Notes: a model not told the origin generated them from the letters alone. A stretch of DNA of 54,442 bases from Bacilli bacterium (GCA_016293205.1 JAEDES010000006.1:1-54442); one strand, 5' to 3'; positions 23,935-32,136 are shown, numbered from the stretch's first letter. Translations and numbers: made by a program.

Positions 23935-24232
23935 CTTAGTAGAGTATATTACTAATACATTTGAATATAGGGAATGTATTAGATTAAAAGAAGTGATGAA
24001 ATCTAATGAAGAAATATGTTCTTTAGTAGAAGAAGTTAAGTCTTTACAAAAGAAATATGTGAGAAGTTTAGAAGATGAAAATGTAAAGATTGAACTAGAT
24101 TCAGTTTTAGAAAAATTAAATAATATTCCAATATATTGTGATTATTTAAGATATTTAGATAAAGTTAATCAAATGATTAGTTATGTTAATGATGAAATGA
24201 ATGATTATTTTTACAAATTATTAAATGAATAG
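23915..24232 (+). CDS. ricA: YlbF/YmcA-family protein, RicA-like
   Basis: A 105-residue all-helical protein of the YlbF/YmcA (DUF964) family. In B. subtilis RicA (YmcA) forms a complex with RicF (YlbF) and RicT (YaaT) that promotes RNase Y-dependent mRNA maturation and affects sporulation and biofilm decisions. The position directly after and overlapping miaB is the Bacillus arrangement and supports RicA over RicF. It is shorter than Bacillus RicA (about 140 residues); cysteines occur near the start, middle and end. Start ATG 23915 lies inside miaB behind GGAG. Confidence 0.78.
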   Translation: MEEKLNNLVEYITNTFEYRECIRLKEVMKSNEEICSLVEEVKSLQKKYVRSLEDENVKIELDSVLEKLNNIPIYCDYLRYLDKVNQMISYVNDEMNDYFYKLLNE

Positions 24233-24254
24233 AGACTTATGTCTCTTTTTTTTT
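24231..24254 (+). terminator. Terminator after miaB-ricA
   Basis: AGAGAC (24231-24236) pairs with GTCTCT (24241-24246), TTAT loop, then eight or more T. Confidence 0.85.
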
Positions 24255-24307
24255 GCTTTTTTTTAAGTTTTGTGGTATAATATGGGCACTATTTAGGGGT
24301 GGGTTAA

Positions 24308-25834
24308 ATGTATAAGATTGATAATAATGAAATTATTAATTTATTATTAGAAAGAGATAAGAATTCGGTTTATAAAAGTAGTGTTATTTTCGATGAAAAT
24401 AATGGGTATGATCCTAATACTGATATCGGTTTATTAATATGGAATTTAAGTCAAGGTAATTATAGTTTAACTGATAAAGATGTTAATTTATTAAAAAGAT
24501 ATAATATATTTGTTGGGGATAAAGAGAAGAAAAGAAATAATTTTATAGTACTTAGTGATTTCCATTCATACGAATATCCAGTTGATAAAATAATTGAATA
24601 TTATTTAGATGAATATGATTATATTTATATTTTAGGAGATGCTACTGATAGAGGAGCTTCATTAGATGGTGAAGGTGGACTTAATCTTTTATTTAGAATT
24701 AAATCTTTAAGTGAACGTTATCCTGGTAGAGTTATTTATGTTCCTGGAAACCATGATAGTTTTATTATTGGTAATGATAGAAATGATTATAGATCTGCTT
24801 ATTCAATGATGATTAATGGTGGTAGTAAGACTATAGATGATTTAATTAAATTGAAGAAGGATAATCCTACTAAATATAATGATTTAATTACATGGTTAGG
24901 TAATTTACCGTTACAAAGAATGCATCAATATAATGGACAAGTTTATGCTTTAGCTCATGCGTTCTTTGATCAAAAATTATATAATGAAGATCCTGATTAC
25001 AACTTAAATAAATTATTTAGTGATCCAAGTAAACAAAGTGCTGGAGAGAGAGTTCTTTGGTTTAGAAAAAAGGATGTTTTTGGTAAAGCTAAAAGTATTG
25101 CAGATGATAAGGTTAATTATGTTGAAAGAAAAAAAATAAGAGAGCTCTGTCCTTTAGCTGATGTCATTGTTGTTATTGGTCATAGTAAAACTGTTAAAGG
25201 TTCAAGAGAACATGATTTAGTTAATAAATATGGTTATACAGTTACTGTGCATTGTGTAGATGGTGGTATTGCATATAATGGATCAATGTTAAAATATGAT
25301 GGTGGTTCTTGTGTTAATGTAACAAAACTTAATGAACATAATGATACATCAGATGGAGAATATTCTTTTGATGGTAAAGCTTTACTTAATAATTATATTA
25401 TTTCTTCTATATATCAAGATGGTAGAGAAGCTTTTAATAGAGAACATTATTTTATGCCAGGTACAATTACTAATGATGAGTTTGCTGATGCGGTAGATTC
25501 ATATGAGAAGAATGAAGAATTTACTTATTTTTCAGGAGATTATCAAGATAGATTTTGGGTATATAAAAAGATATTTATTTTAAATTTAGTTATTTCTGGT
25601 TTGTTTGATAAATATGGTGATTATAGAAAAGTTAGTGATATTTTAAATGCTTATATGATGACAGGTTTTAGCGATTATATTACTAGAGATAATGATTTAA
25701 GATATTTAGTAGAGACTTTGGGAATTGATGATATAAAGTTTGTTTTAGAAGCTTATAATTGTAAAGATATAGATAGTTATTTAAGAATAAAAGTATTGGG
25801 TAATATAGATAAGAAAGTTAAAATTAAGATATAA
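24308..25834 (+). CDS. PPP-like metallophosphoesterase
   Basis: Cytosolic 508-residue protein with a calcineurin-type core: DFHSYEY (metal Asp/His, near residue 84), GDATDRG (near 115), PGNHDS (near 153) and VVIGHSKTV (near 295). These match serine/threonine phosphatase (PPP) family signatures. A C-terminal helical region of about 170 residues is unrecognised. Class III fructose-bisphosphatase was considered but the motif spacing and length do not fit well. The promoter is an extended -10, TGGTATAAT near 24275. The gene ends in a perfect convergent terminator shared with the next gene. Confidence 0.7.
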   Translation: MYKIDNNEIINLLLERDKNSVYKSSVIFDENNGYDPNTDIGLLIWNLSQGNYSLTDKDVNLLKRYNIFVGDKEKKRNNFIVLSDFHSYEYPVDKIIEYYLDEYDYIYILGDATDRGASLDGEGGLNLLFRIKSLSERYPGRVIYVPGNHDSFIIGNDRNDYRSAYSMMINGGSKTIDDLIKLKKDNPTKYNDLITWLGNLPLQRMHQYNGQVYALAHAFFDQKLYNEDPDYNLNKLFSDPSKQSAGERVLWFRKKDVFGKAKSIADDKVNYVERKKIRELCPLADVIVVIGHSKTVKGSREHDLVNKYGYTVTVHCVDGGIAYNGSMLKYDGGSCVNVTKLNEHNDTSDGEYSFDGKALLNNYIISSIYQDGREAFNREHYFMPGTITNDEFADAVDSYEKNEEFTYFSGDYQDRFWVYKKIFILNLVISGLFDKYGDYRKVSDILNAYMMTGFSDYITRDNDLRYLVETLGIDDIKFVLEAYNCKDIDSYLRIKVLGNIDKKVKIKI

Positions 25835-25860
25835 AAAAGAGAATTTAAATTCTCTTTTTT
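25833..25860. terminator. Bidirectional terminator
   Basis: A perfect 28-bp palindrome: AAAAAAGAGAATTT (25833-25846) and its complement (25847-25860). It serves both convergent genes. Confidence 0.92.
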
Positions 25861-25863
25861 GTT

Positions 25864-26493
25864 TTATATTATTTCTTCTTTTAGACTTTCTAGTATTTTT
25901 TGGGAAGATTCATCAATAAATTCTAATACTTTGTATAAATCAAAAGCATATGGTTTTTCTGCAGTTGAATTTTCTATTATGACTCCCATTTTATCTATTA
26001 AGACATTTAATTTATCTACTGGGATTTCTTCAATATTAGTTTCTGGTTTAATAAAATCTTCGTAGAATAAAGATAAATCTAAATTATATTCATCAATTAA
26101 TTGAATATTTAAGTTTGTATAATCTTGATATAATAGTCCTTGTATTTCTTGTGGTGCGGAAAAGATTACTGTTCCATCTAATAATTTAATATAATTACCA
26201 CTTGTAATTAATGGTAAGAAATGGGCAAACCAAAGTCTATCTGTATATAAGTGGATATAATATCCTAAATCGAAAGAATTATCTTTAAAGTTAGGATATT
26301 TTTCTCTAAATAATTCTAGATTTGGAATTTGATCTCTTGTATTAAATAAGAAATGTGATCTTTGTTTATTATCGCCTAATTGTTTTGAAATATCTGGCGC
26401 GATGGAACCTAAATAGTAATCTCTTGGATTTTTTATATCTAAATATTTTTCTAATGTTTTTGCTACTGCTAAATGGATCATTGCTGATGCCAT
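25864..26493 (-). CDS. Zinc-dependent phospholipase C-like hydrolase
   Basis: A 209-residue protein beginning MASAMIHLAVAKTLEKYL and continuing with LGSIAPDISKQ, SHF and LGYYIHLYTDRLWF. These His/Asp motifs match the bacterial zinc-dependent phospholipase C/S1-P1-like fold (PF00882 type), where they bind zinc. The substrate is unknown. No signal peptide is seen, so it is probably cytosolic. RBS AAGGAGGG is 6 nt before ATG 26493. It is divergent from the VirB2-like gene, with promoters between them. Confidence 0.68.
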   Translation of the reverse strand: MASAMIHLAVAKTLEKYLDIKNPRDYYLGSIAPDISKQLGDNKQRSHFLFNTRDQIPNLELFREKYPNFKDNSFDLGYYIHLYTDRLWFAHFLPLITSGNYIKLLDGTVIFSAPQEIQGLLYQDYTNLNIQLIDEYNLDLSLFYEDFIKPETNIEEIPVDKLNVLIDKMGVIIENSTAEKPYAFDLYKVLEFIDESSQKILESLKEEII

Positions 26494-26588
26494 AAGAATC
26501 CCTCCTTATTATCTATATTTATTCTAACATATAATTTTTGATTTGTATGTTTTTTTAGTGTATAATAGTGTTAAGTGGGTGAAGAAAT

Positions 26589-26978
26589 ATGTTTATTTTA
26601 GACGTAGCGACCAATTGTAATAATTATGGTATTGTAGGATTATTTGTTATTGCTAAGAGAATTTTTACTATTATTCAAATCTTAGCACCAATACTTGCAA
26701 TAATAGGTTTAGGTATAAATTTGATTAAAAGTGTAATTGATCCAAATAGAAAAAATAACTTTAGTATGTATAAGAATTGGTTAATTGCTTTAATTGCTGT
26801 TTTTGCAATACCAACTTTGGTAAATGCAACTATGGGTATACTTGGAGAGAATTATAGTATTAGCTCTTGTTGGAATAATGCAGAACAAATATATAAACCA
26901 GGAGATTCTAAATATAATGATAGCAATGCAGGAGAAAGATCTGGTGCGGTTAATATTAGTCCATCTGATTATGATTAA
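26589..26978 (+). CDS. Small two-helix membrane protein, VirB2/TrbC-like
   Basis: A 129-residue protein with hydrophobic helices at about 15-50 and 62-88, separated by a short basic loop (DPNRKNN), and an acidic, Ser/Asn-rich tail. The layout resembles VirB2/TrbC pilin-like proteins of conjugative systems, but no other secretion gene is near, so this is only a shape similarity. A TATAAT box at about 26561-26566 and a terminator at 26977 make it monocistronic. Confidence 0.5.
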   Translation: MFILDVATNCNNYGIVGLFVIAKRIFTIIQILAPILAIIGLGINLIKSVIDPNRKNNFSMYKNWLIALIAVFAIPTLVNATMGILGENYSISSCWNNAEQIYKPGDSKYNDSNAGERSGAVNISPSDYD

Positions 26979-27003
26979 AATTATACGAGAGTATAATTTT
27001 TTT
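26977..27003 (+). terminator. Terminator after the VirB2-like gene
   Basis: AAAATTATAC (26977-26986) pairs with GTATAATTTT (26991-27000), GAGA loop, T-run. Confidence 0.9.
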
Positions 27004-27051
27004 GTGTAATAAATTTAGTTTATGCATAAATTAGAATAGGGAGGGATTCTT

Positions 27052-27576
27052 ATTTCTAATTATAGAGAGATTGTTACAAAAGCTGTAGTTGCAAAAGGAA
27101 AGAAGTCTTTTGTAACTGAACATAATGTTTCTTTGGATAGAAACTTATCAACAATATTAGGGTGTTGGGTAATTAATCATAATTTCAGTGGAAAGAAAGT
27201 TAATAATGATATAATTATTGAAGGAGATTATGATGTAAATATATGGTATTCATATGATAATGATAGATTAACTGATGTTGTTAGAGAGAATAATAAATAT
27301 AGAGAAGTTATTCATATGAGAGAAGTTGATACTGACGATGAAGAAATTATTGTTAGAAGTTTAAAACAACCTAATTGTTTAAAAGTAGATATTGTTGATG
27401 GTGGAATTAAATATAATATTGAAAAAGAACTTGGTATTGAATTAGTAAGTAATGTTAAGGTAAAAATTGAGACTTCAGATGATGAAGATCCATATGATGA
27501 AATACTTGAAGAAGATAAGAGCATTGATAATATAAATGAAGATTTTATTGATACTGAAGTATTGAATGATAAATAG
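27052..27576 (+). CDS. cotE: Spore coat morphogenetic protein CotE, ATT start
   Basis: CotE directs outer-coat assembly on the forespore. The frame from 27052 reads xSNYREIVTKAVVAKGKK and then ILGCWVINHNFSGKKV, EGDYDVNIWYSYDNDR and RSLKQPNCLKVDI, which align along the whole Bacillus CotE. It ends in the usual acidic tail. At 174 residues it is near the family length of about 180. No ATG, GTG or TTG fits the conserved N-terminus. The codon at the right place is ATT 27052, 6 nt after GGGAGGG, so ATT initiation is inferred. A TTG at 27133 would remove 27 conserved residues. Confidence 0.88.
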   Translation: MSNYREIVTKAVVAKGKKSFVTEHNVSLDRNLSTILGCWVINHNFSGKKVNNDIIIEGDYDVNIWYSYDNDRLTDVVRENNKYREVIHMREVDTDDEEIIVRSLKQPNCLKVDIVDGGIKYNIEKELGIELVSNVKVKIETSDDEDPYDEILEEDKSIDNINEDFIDTEVLNDK

Positions 27577-27599
27577 TATTCTTTGGAATACTTTTTTTG
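27575..27599 (+). terminator. Terminator after cotE
   Basis: AGTATTC (27575-27581) pairs with GAATACT (27586-27592), TTTG loop, T-run. Confidence 0.85.
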
Positions 27600-27620
27600 T
27601 TTGGTGTTATCAAAAAAAGG

Positions 27621-27649
27621 TTGACATTTATATGATGATAAGATACAAT
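27621..27649 (+). promoter_or_regulatory. Promoter of rpsP-khpA
   Basis: TTGACA (27621-27626), 17-bp spacer, TACAAT (27644-27649): the closest to sigma-A consensus in the window, as expected for a ribosomal protein gene. Confidence 0.85.
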
Positions 27650-27680
27650 ATATTGCAGTAATGGAAATGGAGGGATATAA

Positions 27681-27956
27681 ATGGCAGTTAAGTTAAGATT
27701 AACAAGAATGGGTGCTAAAAAAAGACCTACTTATAGAATAGTTGCTACTGATTCTAGAAAATCTAGAGATGGAGAATATCTTGAACTTGTTGGAACTTAT
27801 GCTCCAGTTGGAGAAGGACAAGTTAAAATTAATGAAGAAGTTGCACTAAAATGGCTTAATCAAGGAGCTATTCCTACAGATACAGTTAAAAACCTATTTA
27901 GTAAAGCTGGTATCATGAAGAAATATGCTGACTCAAAAGTAAAGAAGGTTAAGTAA
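27681..27956 (+). CDS. rpsP: 30S ribosomal protein S16
   Basis: A 91-residue 30S protein with the typical start MAVKLRLTRMGAKKRPTYRI and VATDSRKSRDGEYLE, then KINEEVALKWLNQGAIPTDT near the end. Normal length. RBS GGAGGG. It is followed 2 nt later by khpA, as in Bacillus. The ffh gene usually upstream, and the rimM-trmD-rplS genes usually downstream, are not here. Confidence 0.98.
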   Translation: MAVKLRLTRMGAKKRPTYRIVATDSRKSRDGEYLELVGTYAPVGEGQVKINEEVALKWLNQGAIPTDTVKNLFSKAGIMKKYADSKVKKVK

Positions 27957-27958
27957 TT

Positions 27959-28207
27959 ATGGATTTAGTAACTTTAACAGAAGATATCGTTAAATCTTTA
28001 GTGGTAGATGTAGATGCAGTAAGCGTTAAGGAATTTCCTACTGAAGAAGAAAATACAATACTTATTCAAGTGATAGTAGCAGAGTCTGATATGGGACGTG
28101 TTATTGGTAAAGCTGGTAAATGTGCTAATGCTATAAGAACTTTAGTACAAGCTAGTTCTGCTTTAAAAGATAATAAGTATGTTAAAATAGATATTGATAA
28201 ATTTTAA
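27959..28207 (+). CDS. khpA: KH-domain RNA-binding protein KhpA (YlqC)
   Basis: An 82-residue single KH domain with the GxxG-type loop GRVIGKAGKCANAIRTL near residues 45-60. In Gram-positive bacteria KhpA pairs with KhpB/Jag to bind RNA and influence cell elongation and division; the partner gene is not in this window. It starts 2 nt after the rpsP stop and shares its promoter. Confidence 0.95.
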   Translation: MDLVTLTEDIVKSLVVDVDAVSVKEFPTEEENTILIQVIVAESDMGRVIGKAGKCANAIRTLVQASSALKDNKYVKIDIDKF

Positions 28208-28213
28208 TTAATT

Positions 28214-28240
28214 AGAAGATGTTGTGACATCTTCTTTTTT
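28214..28240 (+). terminator. Terminator after rpsP-khpA
   Basis: AGAAGATGT (28214-28222) pairs with ACATCTTCT (28227-28235), TGTG loop, T-run. Confidence 0.9.
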
Positions 28241-28289
28241 GTTGTTTAAATTTTAGGTTAGTGATATATTAATTATAGTAGGTGGGATA

Positions 28290-29474
28290 ATGAGTAGACT
28301 TAATTTTCATGTAAATTCTAAAATTCTATCGATAGTATTATGTGTAATTTTAGTATGTGTATTTACTTTGACAATTGCATATGCAGCTCTTTCTGCGGTT
28401 CTTACGATTAGTGGTAGTGCAGAAGTTGTGGCGTCTAATTGGAATATACATTTAGAAAATGCTAGAGTTATAAGTGGAAGTGTAAATAATAATGCACCTA
28501 GTATAAATGGAAATACTTTAAGTTTTAGTGCTCATTTAGATGTACCTGGTGATTATTATGAATTTGTTGTTGATGTTGTAAATGATGGTTCAATTGATGC
28601 GATGATAGATAGTATTGTTGTTACTCCAACCCTTACTGATAGTCAAAAGAAATATTTAAAGTATGAAGTATCTTATCAAAATGGAGAAGACGTTAGTACA
28701 AAACAAGTTCTTTATAGTGGTTCTACTATGCCTATTACAGTTAGGGTAGAATATAAAAGAGATTTAGAAAAAGGAGATTTACCTACTGAAGATACTGTAT
28801 TAAATTCAAGTTTAACATTAGTGTATACACAAAGTGATGGAACTGGAAGTAGTGTAATAAACAATGGTTATGCTTTACCTGTTGCGAATGGTAATATAGA
28901 TAATATAGGTACAATTGTTACAATTGGTACTGAGCAATTTTATGTAATTGGAAGTAATACTGATACAGTTAAATTATTTGCAATGCATAATTTATATGTA
29001 AGTGGTTATTATAAAAATGGTAATATAGAACCATATGGGGAAAAAGCTACTGGAAAACAAGATCCTGAAATGAAAGGTCTTATGGATGAGTCTAAGCCTA
29101 GAAATGGAATAACTCCTTTTTCAAGTAGTACACAAAAAGGAGAAAAAAATTCATCGTATGTTGGTAGTATTGTAGAATCATATATAAATAATTATAGTGA
29201 TATATTATTAAATGAATATGGTATTGTTATTAATGAAGCTAGAGCAATTACTTATGATGAATTAACTGATACTAATACTTTTAAATGTACATCAAGTTCT
29301 TGTTTTAGTTGTCCTTATAAATGGATTTATTCATCGACATATTGGACTGGTACTGCAGAAGATGATAATTATGTTTGGAGAGTTGGTTATGGTGGTCTAT
29401 TTTTAGCATCTCCATCTAATCTTAATAGTATTGGTGTTAGACCTGTTATTGTAATTTCAAAAAATTATTTTTAG
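28290..29474 (+). CDS. TasA-like secreted protein, second paralogue
   Basis: A 394-residue paralogue of the protein at 12964. It shares the signal (ending IAYAALSAVL), the GDYYEFVVDVVNDGSIDAMI block, the SDGTGSSVINNG linker and the C-terminal domain ending GVRPVIVISKNYF. Unlike the first copy its 3' end has ordinary T-ending, AT-rich codons and no GC-rich block, so it looks fixed rather than under diversification. ATG 28290 follows AGGTGGGA. It lies between rpsP-khpA and uppS with a terminator on each side. The surface location is inferred from the signal. Confidence 0.72.
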   Translation: MSRLNFHVNSKILSIVLCVILVCVFTLTIAYAALSAVLTISGSAEVVASNWNIHLENARVISGSVNNNAPSINGNTLSFSAHLDVPGDYYEFVVDVVNDGSIDAMIDSIVVTPTLTDSQKKYLKYEVSYQNGEDVSTKQVLYSGSTMPITVRVEYKRDLEKGDLPTEDTVLNSSLTLVYTQSDGTGSSVINNGYALPVANGNIDNIGTIVTIGTEQFYVIGSNTDTVKLFAMHNLYVSGYYKNGNIEPYGEKATGKQDPEMKGLMDESKPRNGITPFSSSTQKGEKNSSYVGSIVESYINNYSDILLNEYGIVINEARAITYDELTDTNTFKCTSSSCFSCPYKWIYSSTYWTGTAEDDNYVWRVGYGGLFLASPSNLNSIGVRPVIVISKNYF

Positions 29475-29480
29475 ATAATT

Positions 29481-29508
29481 AGAAAGTCTTTGACTTTCTT
29501 TTTTTTTT
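29481..29508 (+). terminator. Terminator after the second TasA-like gene
   Basis: AGAAAGTC (29481-29488) pairs with GACTTTCT (29492-29499), TTT loop, T-run. Confidence 0.88.
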
Positions 29509-29560
29509 AGATTGGTATATACTAGAGAAGTAAGTGTATATTATGATTGAGAGGTAGTTT

Positions 29561-30268
29561 ATGAATACAGAGTTAAATATACCTAATCATGTTGCGATTA
29601 TACTTGATGGTAACAGAAGATGGGCTAAAAAAAGAGGAATGAAACCTCAGGAAGGACATTATAAAGGATTTACTAATTTAGAAAATTTAGCTGATTATGT
29701 ATTTTCTAAAGGAGTTAAAGTATTAAGTGTATATGCTTTCTCAACTGAAAATTTTAGTAGAGCTAAAGATGAAGTAGATTATTTAATGGATTTATTTGCA
29801 GTTGCTTTTAAAAAATACTTTGAAAAACAAAATAAAAAGAATGTCAAAATAGTATTTTCAGGTAGAAGAGAACCTCTTCCAGAAAAAGTATTAAAGATGA
29901 TTGATGAGATTACTGAAAAGACTAAAGATAATACTGGTCCAATATTTAATATTTGTGTTAATTACGGAGGAAGACCTGAAATTGTTGATACAACTAAGAA
30001 GATTTGTGAAATGGTTAAGAATGGTGAAATATCAATTGATGATATAGATGAAGATTTATTTACTAAGAATTTATATCAAGATTTACCTGCTATTGATTTA
30101 ATGATTAGAACTAGTGGGGAACTTAGATTAAGTAACTTCTTACTATGGCAAAATGCTTATGCAGAATTTTATTTTCCAGAAATTGAATTTCCTGGGTTTG
30201 ATGAGAAAGAATTTGATAAAGCTTTAGAAGTTTTTGATAAGAGAAATAGAAGGTTTGGTGGTCAATAA
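29561..30268 (+). CDS. uppS: Undecaprenyl diphosphate synthase
   Basis: cis-Prenyltransferase that makes the C55 lipid carrier for peptidoglycan. A 235-residue protein with ILDGNRRWAKKRGM (substrate Asp and Trp), HYKGFTNLENL, VYAFSTENFSR, and the C-terminal MIRTSGELRLSNFLLWQ and AEFYF motifs. RBS GAGAGGTAG before ATG 29561. Its TAA overlaps the ATG of cdsA by one base. This uppS-cdsA-rseP order matches Bacillus except that dxr is missing between cdsA and rseP. Confidence 0.97.
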   Translation: MNTELNIPNHVAIILDGNRRWAKKRGMKPQEGHYKGFTNLENLADYVFSKGVKVLSVYAFSTENFSRAKDEVDYLMDLFAVAFKKYFEKQNKKNVKIVFSGRREPLPEKVLKMIDEITEKTKDNTGPIFNICVNYGGRPEIVDTTKKICEMVKNGEISIDDIDEDLFTKNLYQDLPAIDLMIRTSGELRLSNFLLWQNAYAEFYFPEIEFPGFDEKEFDKALEVFDKRNRRFGGQ

Positions 30269-31068
30269 TGACAAAGAGAGTTATTAGTGCAATTATAATG
30301 ATTGCAGTATTTGTGCCTTTTTTAATTATGGGAGATTGGCCTTTTACTATTGTTATGTCATTATTGTCAGTAATGGGGTTATATGAATTATTACATATTA
30401 GGGAGTCTAAAAAAGATTTTCCTAAGTTTATGAAGATAATTGCTTATTTGATGGTTATTTTCTTTACAACATTAAACGCATCTTCTAGTGATTTTTCGTA
30501 TAATATTAGTTATAAAGTAGTATCATTAATTATATTTATGTTTGTAATACCAATGGTATTTATTAATGATAATAAAAAATATAATTTAAATGATGCATTA
30601 TTTTTAGTAGGATCTATACTATTTGTAGGATTAAGTTTTAATTTATTAATGGTTACTCGTAATATTAGTATTTCATATATCATATATTTATTCTTGATTA
30701 CAACTATTACAGATACATTTGCATTATTTACAGGTATGTTAGTTGGTACACATAAGTTAGCACCTGAAATATCTCCTAAAAAGACAATTGAGGGAGCTGT
30801 TGGTGGTTCTTTAATGGGAACTATTGTTGCTAGTGCTTTTTATACAACTGTAATTAATCCACCTACACCATTAGTAATTGTAATATTATTAACTTTATTA
30901 CTTACTGTAATTGGACAAATTGGAGATTTAGCTTTTTCTTCAATTAAAAGATATTATGGAGTTAAAGATTTCTCTAATTTAATTCCAGGACATGGTGGAA
31001 TATTAGATAGATTTGATAGTATTGTATTTGTTACAATGGCATTTGTTATATTATTTGGAATAATTTAG
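30268..31068 (+). CDS. cdsA: Phosphatidate cytidylyltransferase
   Basis: Integral membrane enzyme that makes CDP-diacylglycerol from phosphatidate and CTP. A 266-residue protein with about seven to eight helices and the C-terminal signature SPKKTIEGAVGG, GQIGDLAFSSIKR and IPGHGGILDRFDS, including the metal-binding Asp residues. It is translationally coupled to uppS and followed by rseP with AGGAGGGG across the junction. Confidence 0.96.
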   Translation: MTKRVISAIIMIAVFVPFLIMGDWPFTIVMSLLSVMGLYELLHIRESKKDFPKFMKIIAYLMVIFFTTLNASSSDFSYNISYKVVSLIIFMFVIPMVFINDNKKYNLNDALFLVGSILFVGLSFNLLMVTRNISISYIIYLFLITTITDTFALFTGMLVGTHKLAPEISPKKTIEGAVGGSLMGTIVASAFYTTVINPPTPLVIVILLTLLLTVIGQIGDLAFSSIKRYYGVKDFSNLIPGHGGILDRFDSIVFVTMAFVILFGII

Positions 31069-31080
31069 GAGGGGATATTT

Positions 31081-32136
31081 ATTTTTACTGCTATATTTAA
31101 TTTAATACTTTTTGTATTAATATTAGGTTCTATAGTATTAGTTCATGAATTTGGACATTTTATATTTGCTAAAATGACAGGTGTTTATGTTTATGAATTT
31201 GCTATTGGTATGGGACCTAAGATTTGGGGAACAAAAAAAGGTGAAACAGATTATTCTATTAGGGCTATTCCTATTGGAGGATATTGTGCTTTAGCTGGGG
31301 AAGATGTGGAAGATGATGATCTACAAAAGATTCCAGAAGATAGAAGATTACAAGCAAAGACTCCATTTCAAAGATTTTTAATTATGTTCTTTGGAGCAGG
31401 AAATAACTTTATTTATGCAATTTTATTACTATTCTTTGTAGCTCTTATTTGGGGAGGAACTACTATGAATCCTGTGTTAACAGGTGTAGTTCAAAATAGT
31501 GCAGCATTTAATGCAGGAATGGATGTAGGAGATAAAGTTATTAAACTTAATGGTAAGAAGATTACTAATAGTGATGATTTAAGTTTATATTTAGCTCTAT
31601 CAGATCCTACTAAAAAGAATACTTTTGTAGTTGAAAAGAAGGATGGAACTACTAAAACATATAAAGTTCAACCAAAGAAAGTAAAAAAAGATGGAGAAGT
31701 ATCATATGTTTATGGTATTGAAATAAAACAAGAAAATACACATGGTCTTGGACAAGCTTTTGTCTATACATTTAAAAAGACATGTTCAATCTTTAAACAA
31801 ATGGGAGTTACTGTTGGTGCTTTGTTTACTGGTGGAGTTAAACTTAATCAAATGAGTGGACCAGTTGGAATTTATTCTATAGTTGGTGAACAAAGTAAGG
31901 CGGGTATTGCTAGTTTACTTTATTTAACTGCATTTTTAAGTATAAATGTTGGATTCATTAATTTATTACCAATACCAGCATTTGATGGATGTCATATATT
32001 ATTTATAATTATTGAAAAATTAAAAGGATCTCCTGTTAGTCCTGAACTTCAAAATAAGTTTAGTACTGTAGGTTTAGCACTTTTAATGCTTTTAATGTTA
32101 GTTATTACAGTTAATGATATTATTAGATTATTTTAA
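31081..32136 (+). CDS. rseP: Site-2 intramembrane metalloprotease RseP/RasP, ATT start
   Basis: Membrane zinc protease that cleaves anti-sigma factors and signal-peptide remnants. The catalytic HEFGH lies at residues 22-26 of the first helix (SIVLVHEFGHFIFAK), and the C-terminal zinc Asp at PIPAFDGC. One PDZ domain (about 140-220) separates them. The first ATG (31174) is after the active site, so translation must start earlier. ATT 31081, 6 nt after AGGAGGGG, gives the family's normal N-terminus and 351 residues. In-frame ATA or other codons upstream are too close to the RBS. The dxr gene that precedes rasP in Bacillus is absent. Confidence 0.9.
   Translation: MFTAIFNLILFVLILGSIVLVHEFGHFIFAKMTGVYVYEFAIGMGPKIWGTKKGETDYSIRAIPIGGYCALAGEDVEDDDLQKIPEDRRLQAKTPFQRFLIMFFGAGNNFIYAILLLFFVALIWGGTTMNPVLTGVVQNSAAFNAGMDVGDKVIKLNGKKITNSDDLSLYLALSDPTKKNTFVVEKKDGTTKTYKVQPKKVKKDGEVSYVYGIEIKQENTHGLGQAFVYTFKKTCSIFKQMGVTVGALFTGGVKLNQMSGPVGIYSIVGEQSKAGIASLLYLTAFLSINVGFINLLPIPAFDGCHILFIIIEKLKGSPVSPELQNKFSTVGLALLMLLMLVITVNDIIRLF

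Noticed and set aside
24308..25834. Class III fructose-1,6-bisphosphatase
   Set aside because: The metallophosphoesterase motifs fit, but length (508 against about 670 residues) and the motif contexts match PPP-type phosphatases better.
27133..27576. TTG start for cotE at 27133
   Set aside because: It would drop the strongly conserved REIVTKAVVAKG region that is encoded just upstream behind a perfect SD.
29340..29474. Template or variable repeat in the second TasA-like gene
   Set aside because: Related protein sequence, but ordinary AT-rich codons, no GC-rich end and no adenine-specific relation to 14059-14187.
31174..32136. ATG start for rseP at 31174
   Set aside because: It would remove the HEFGH active site, which is encoded in frame upstream.
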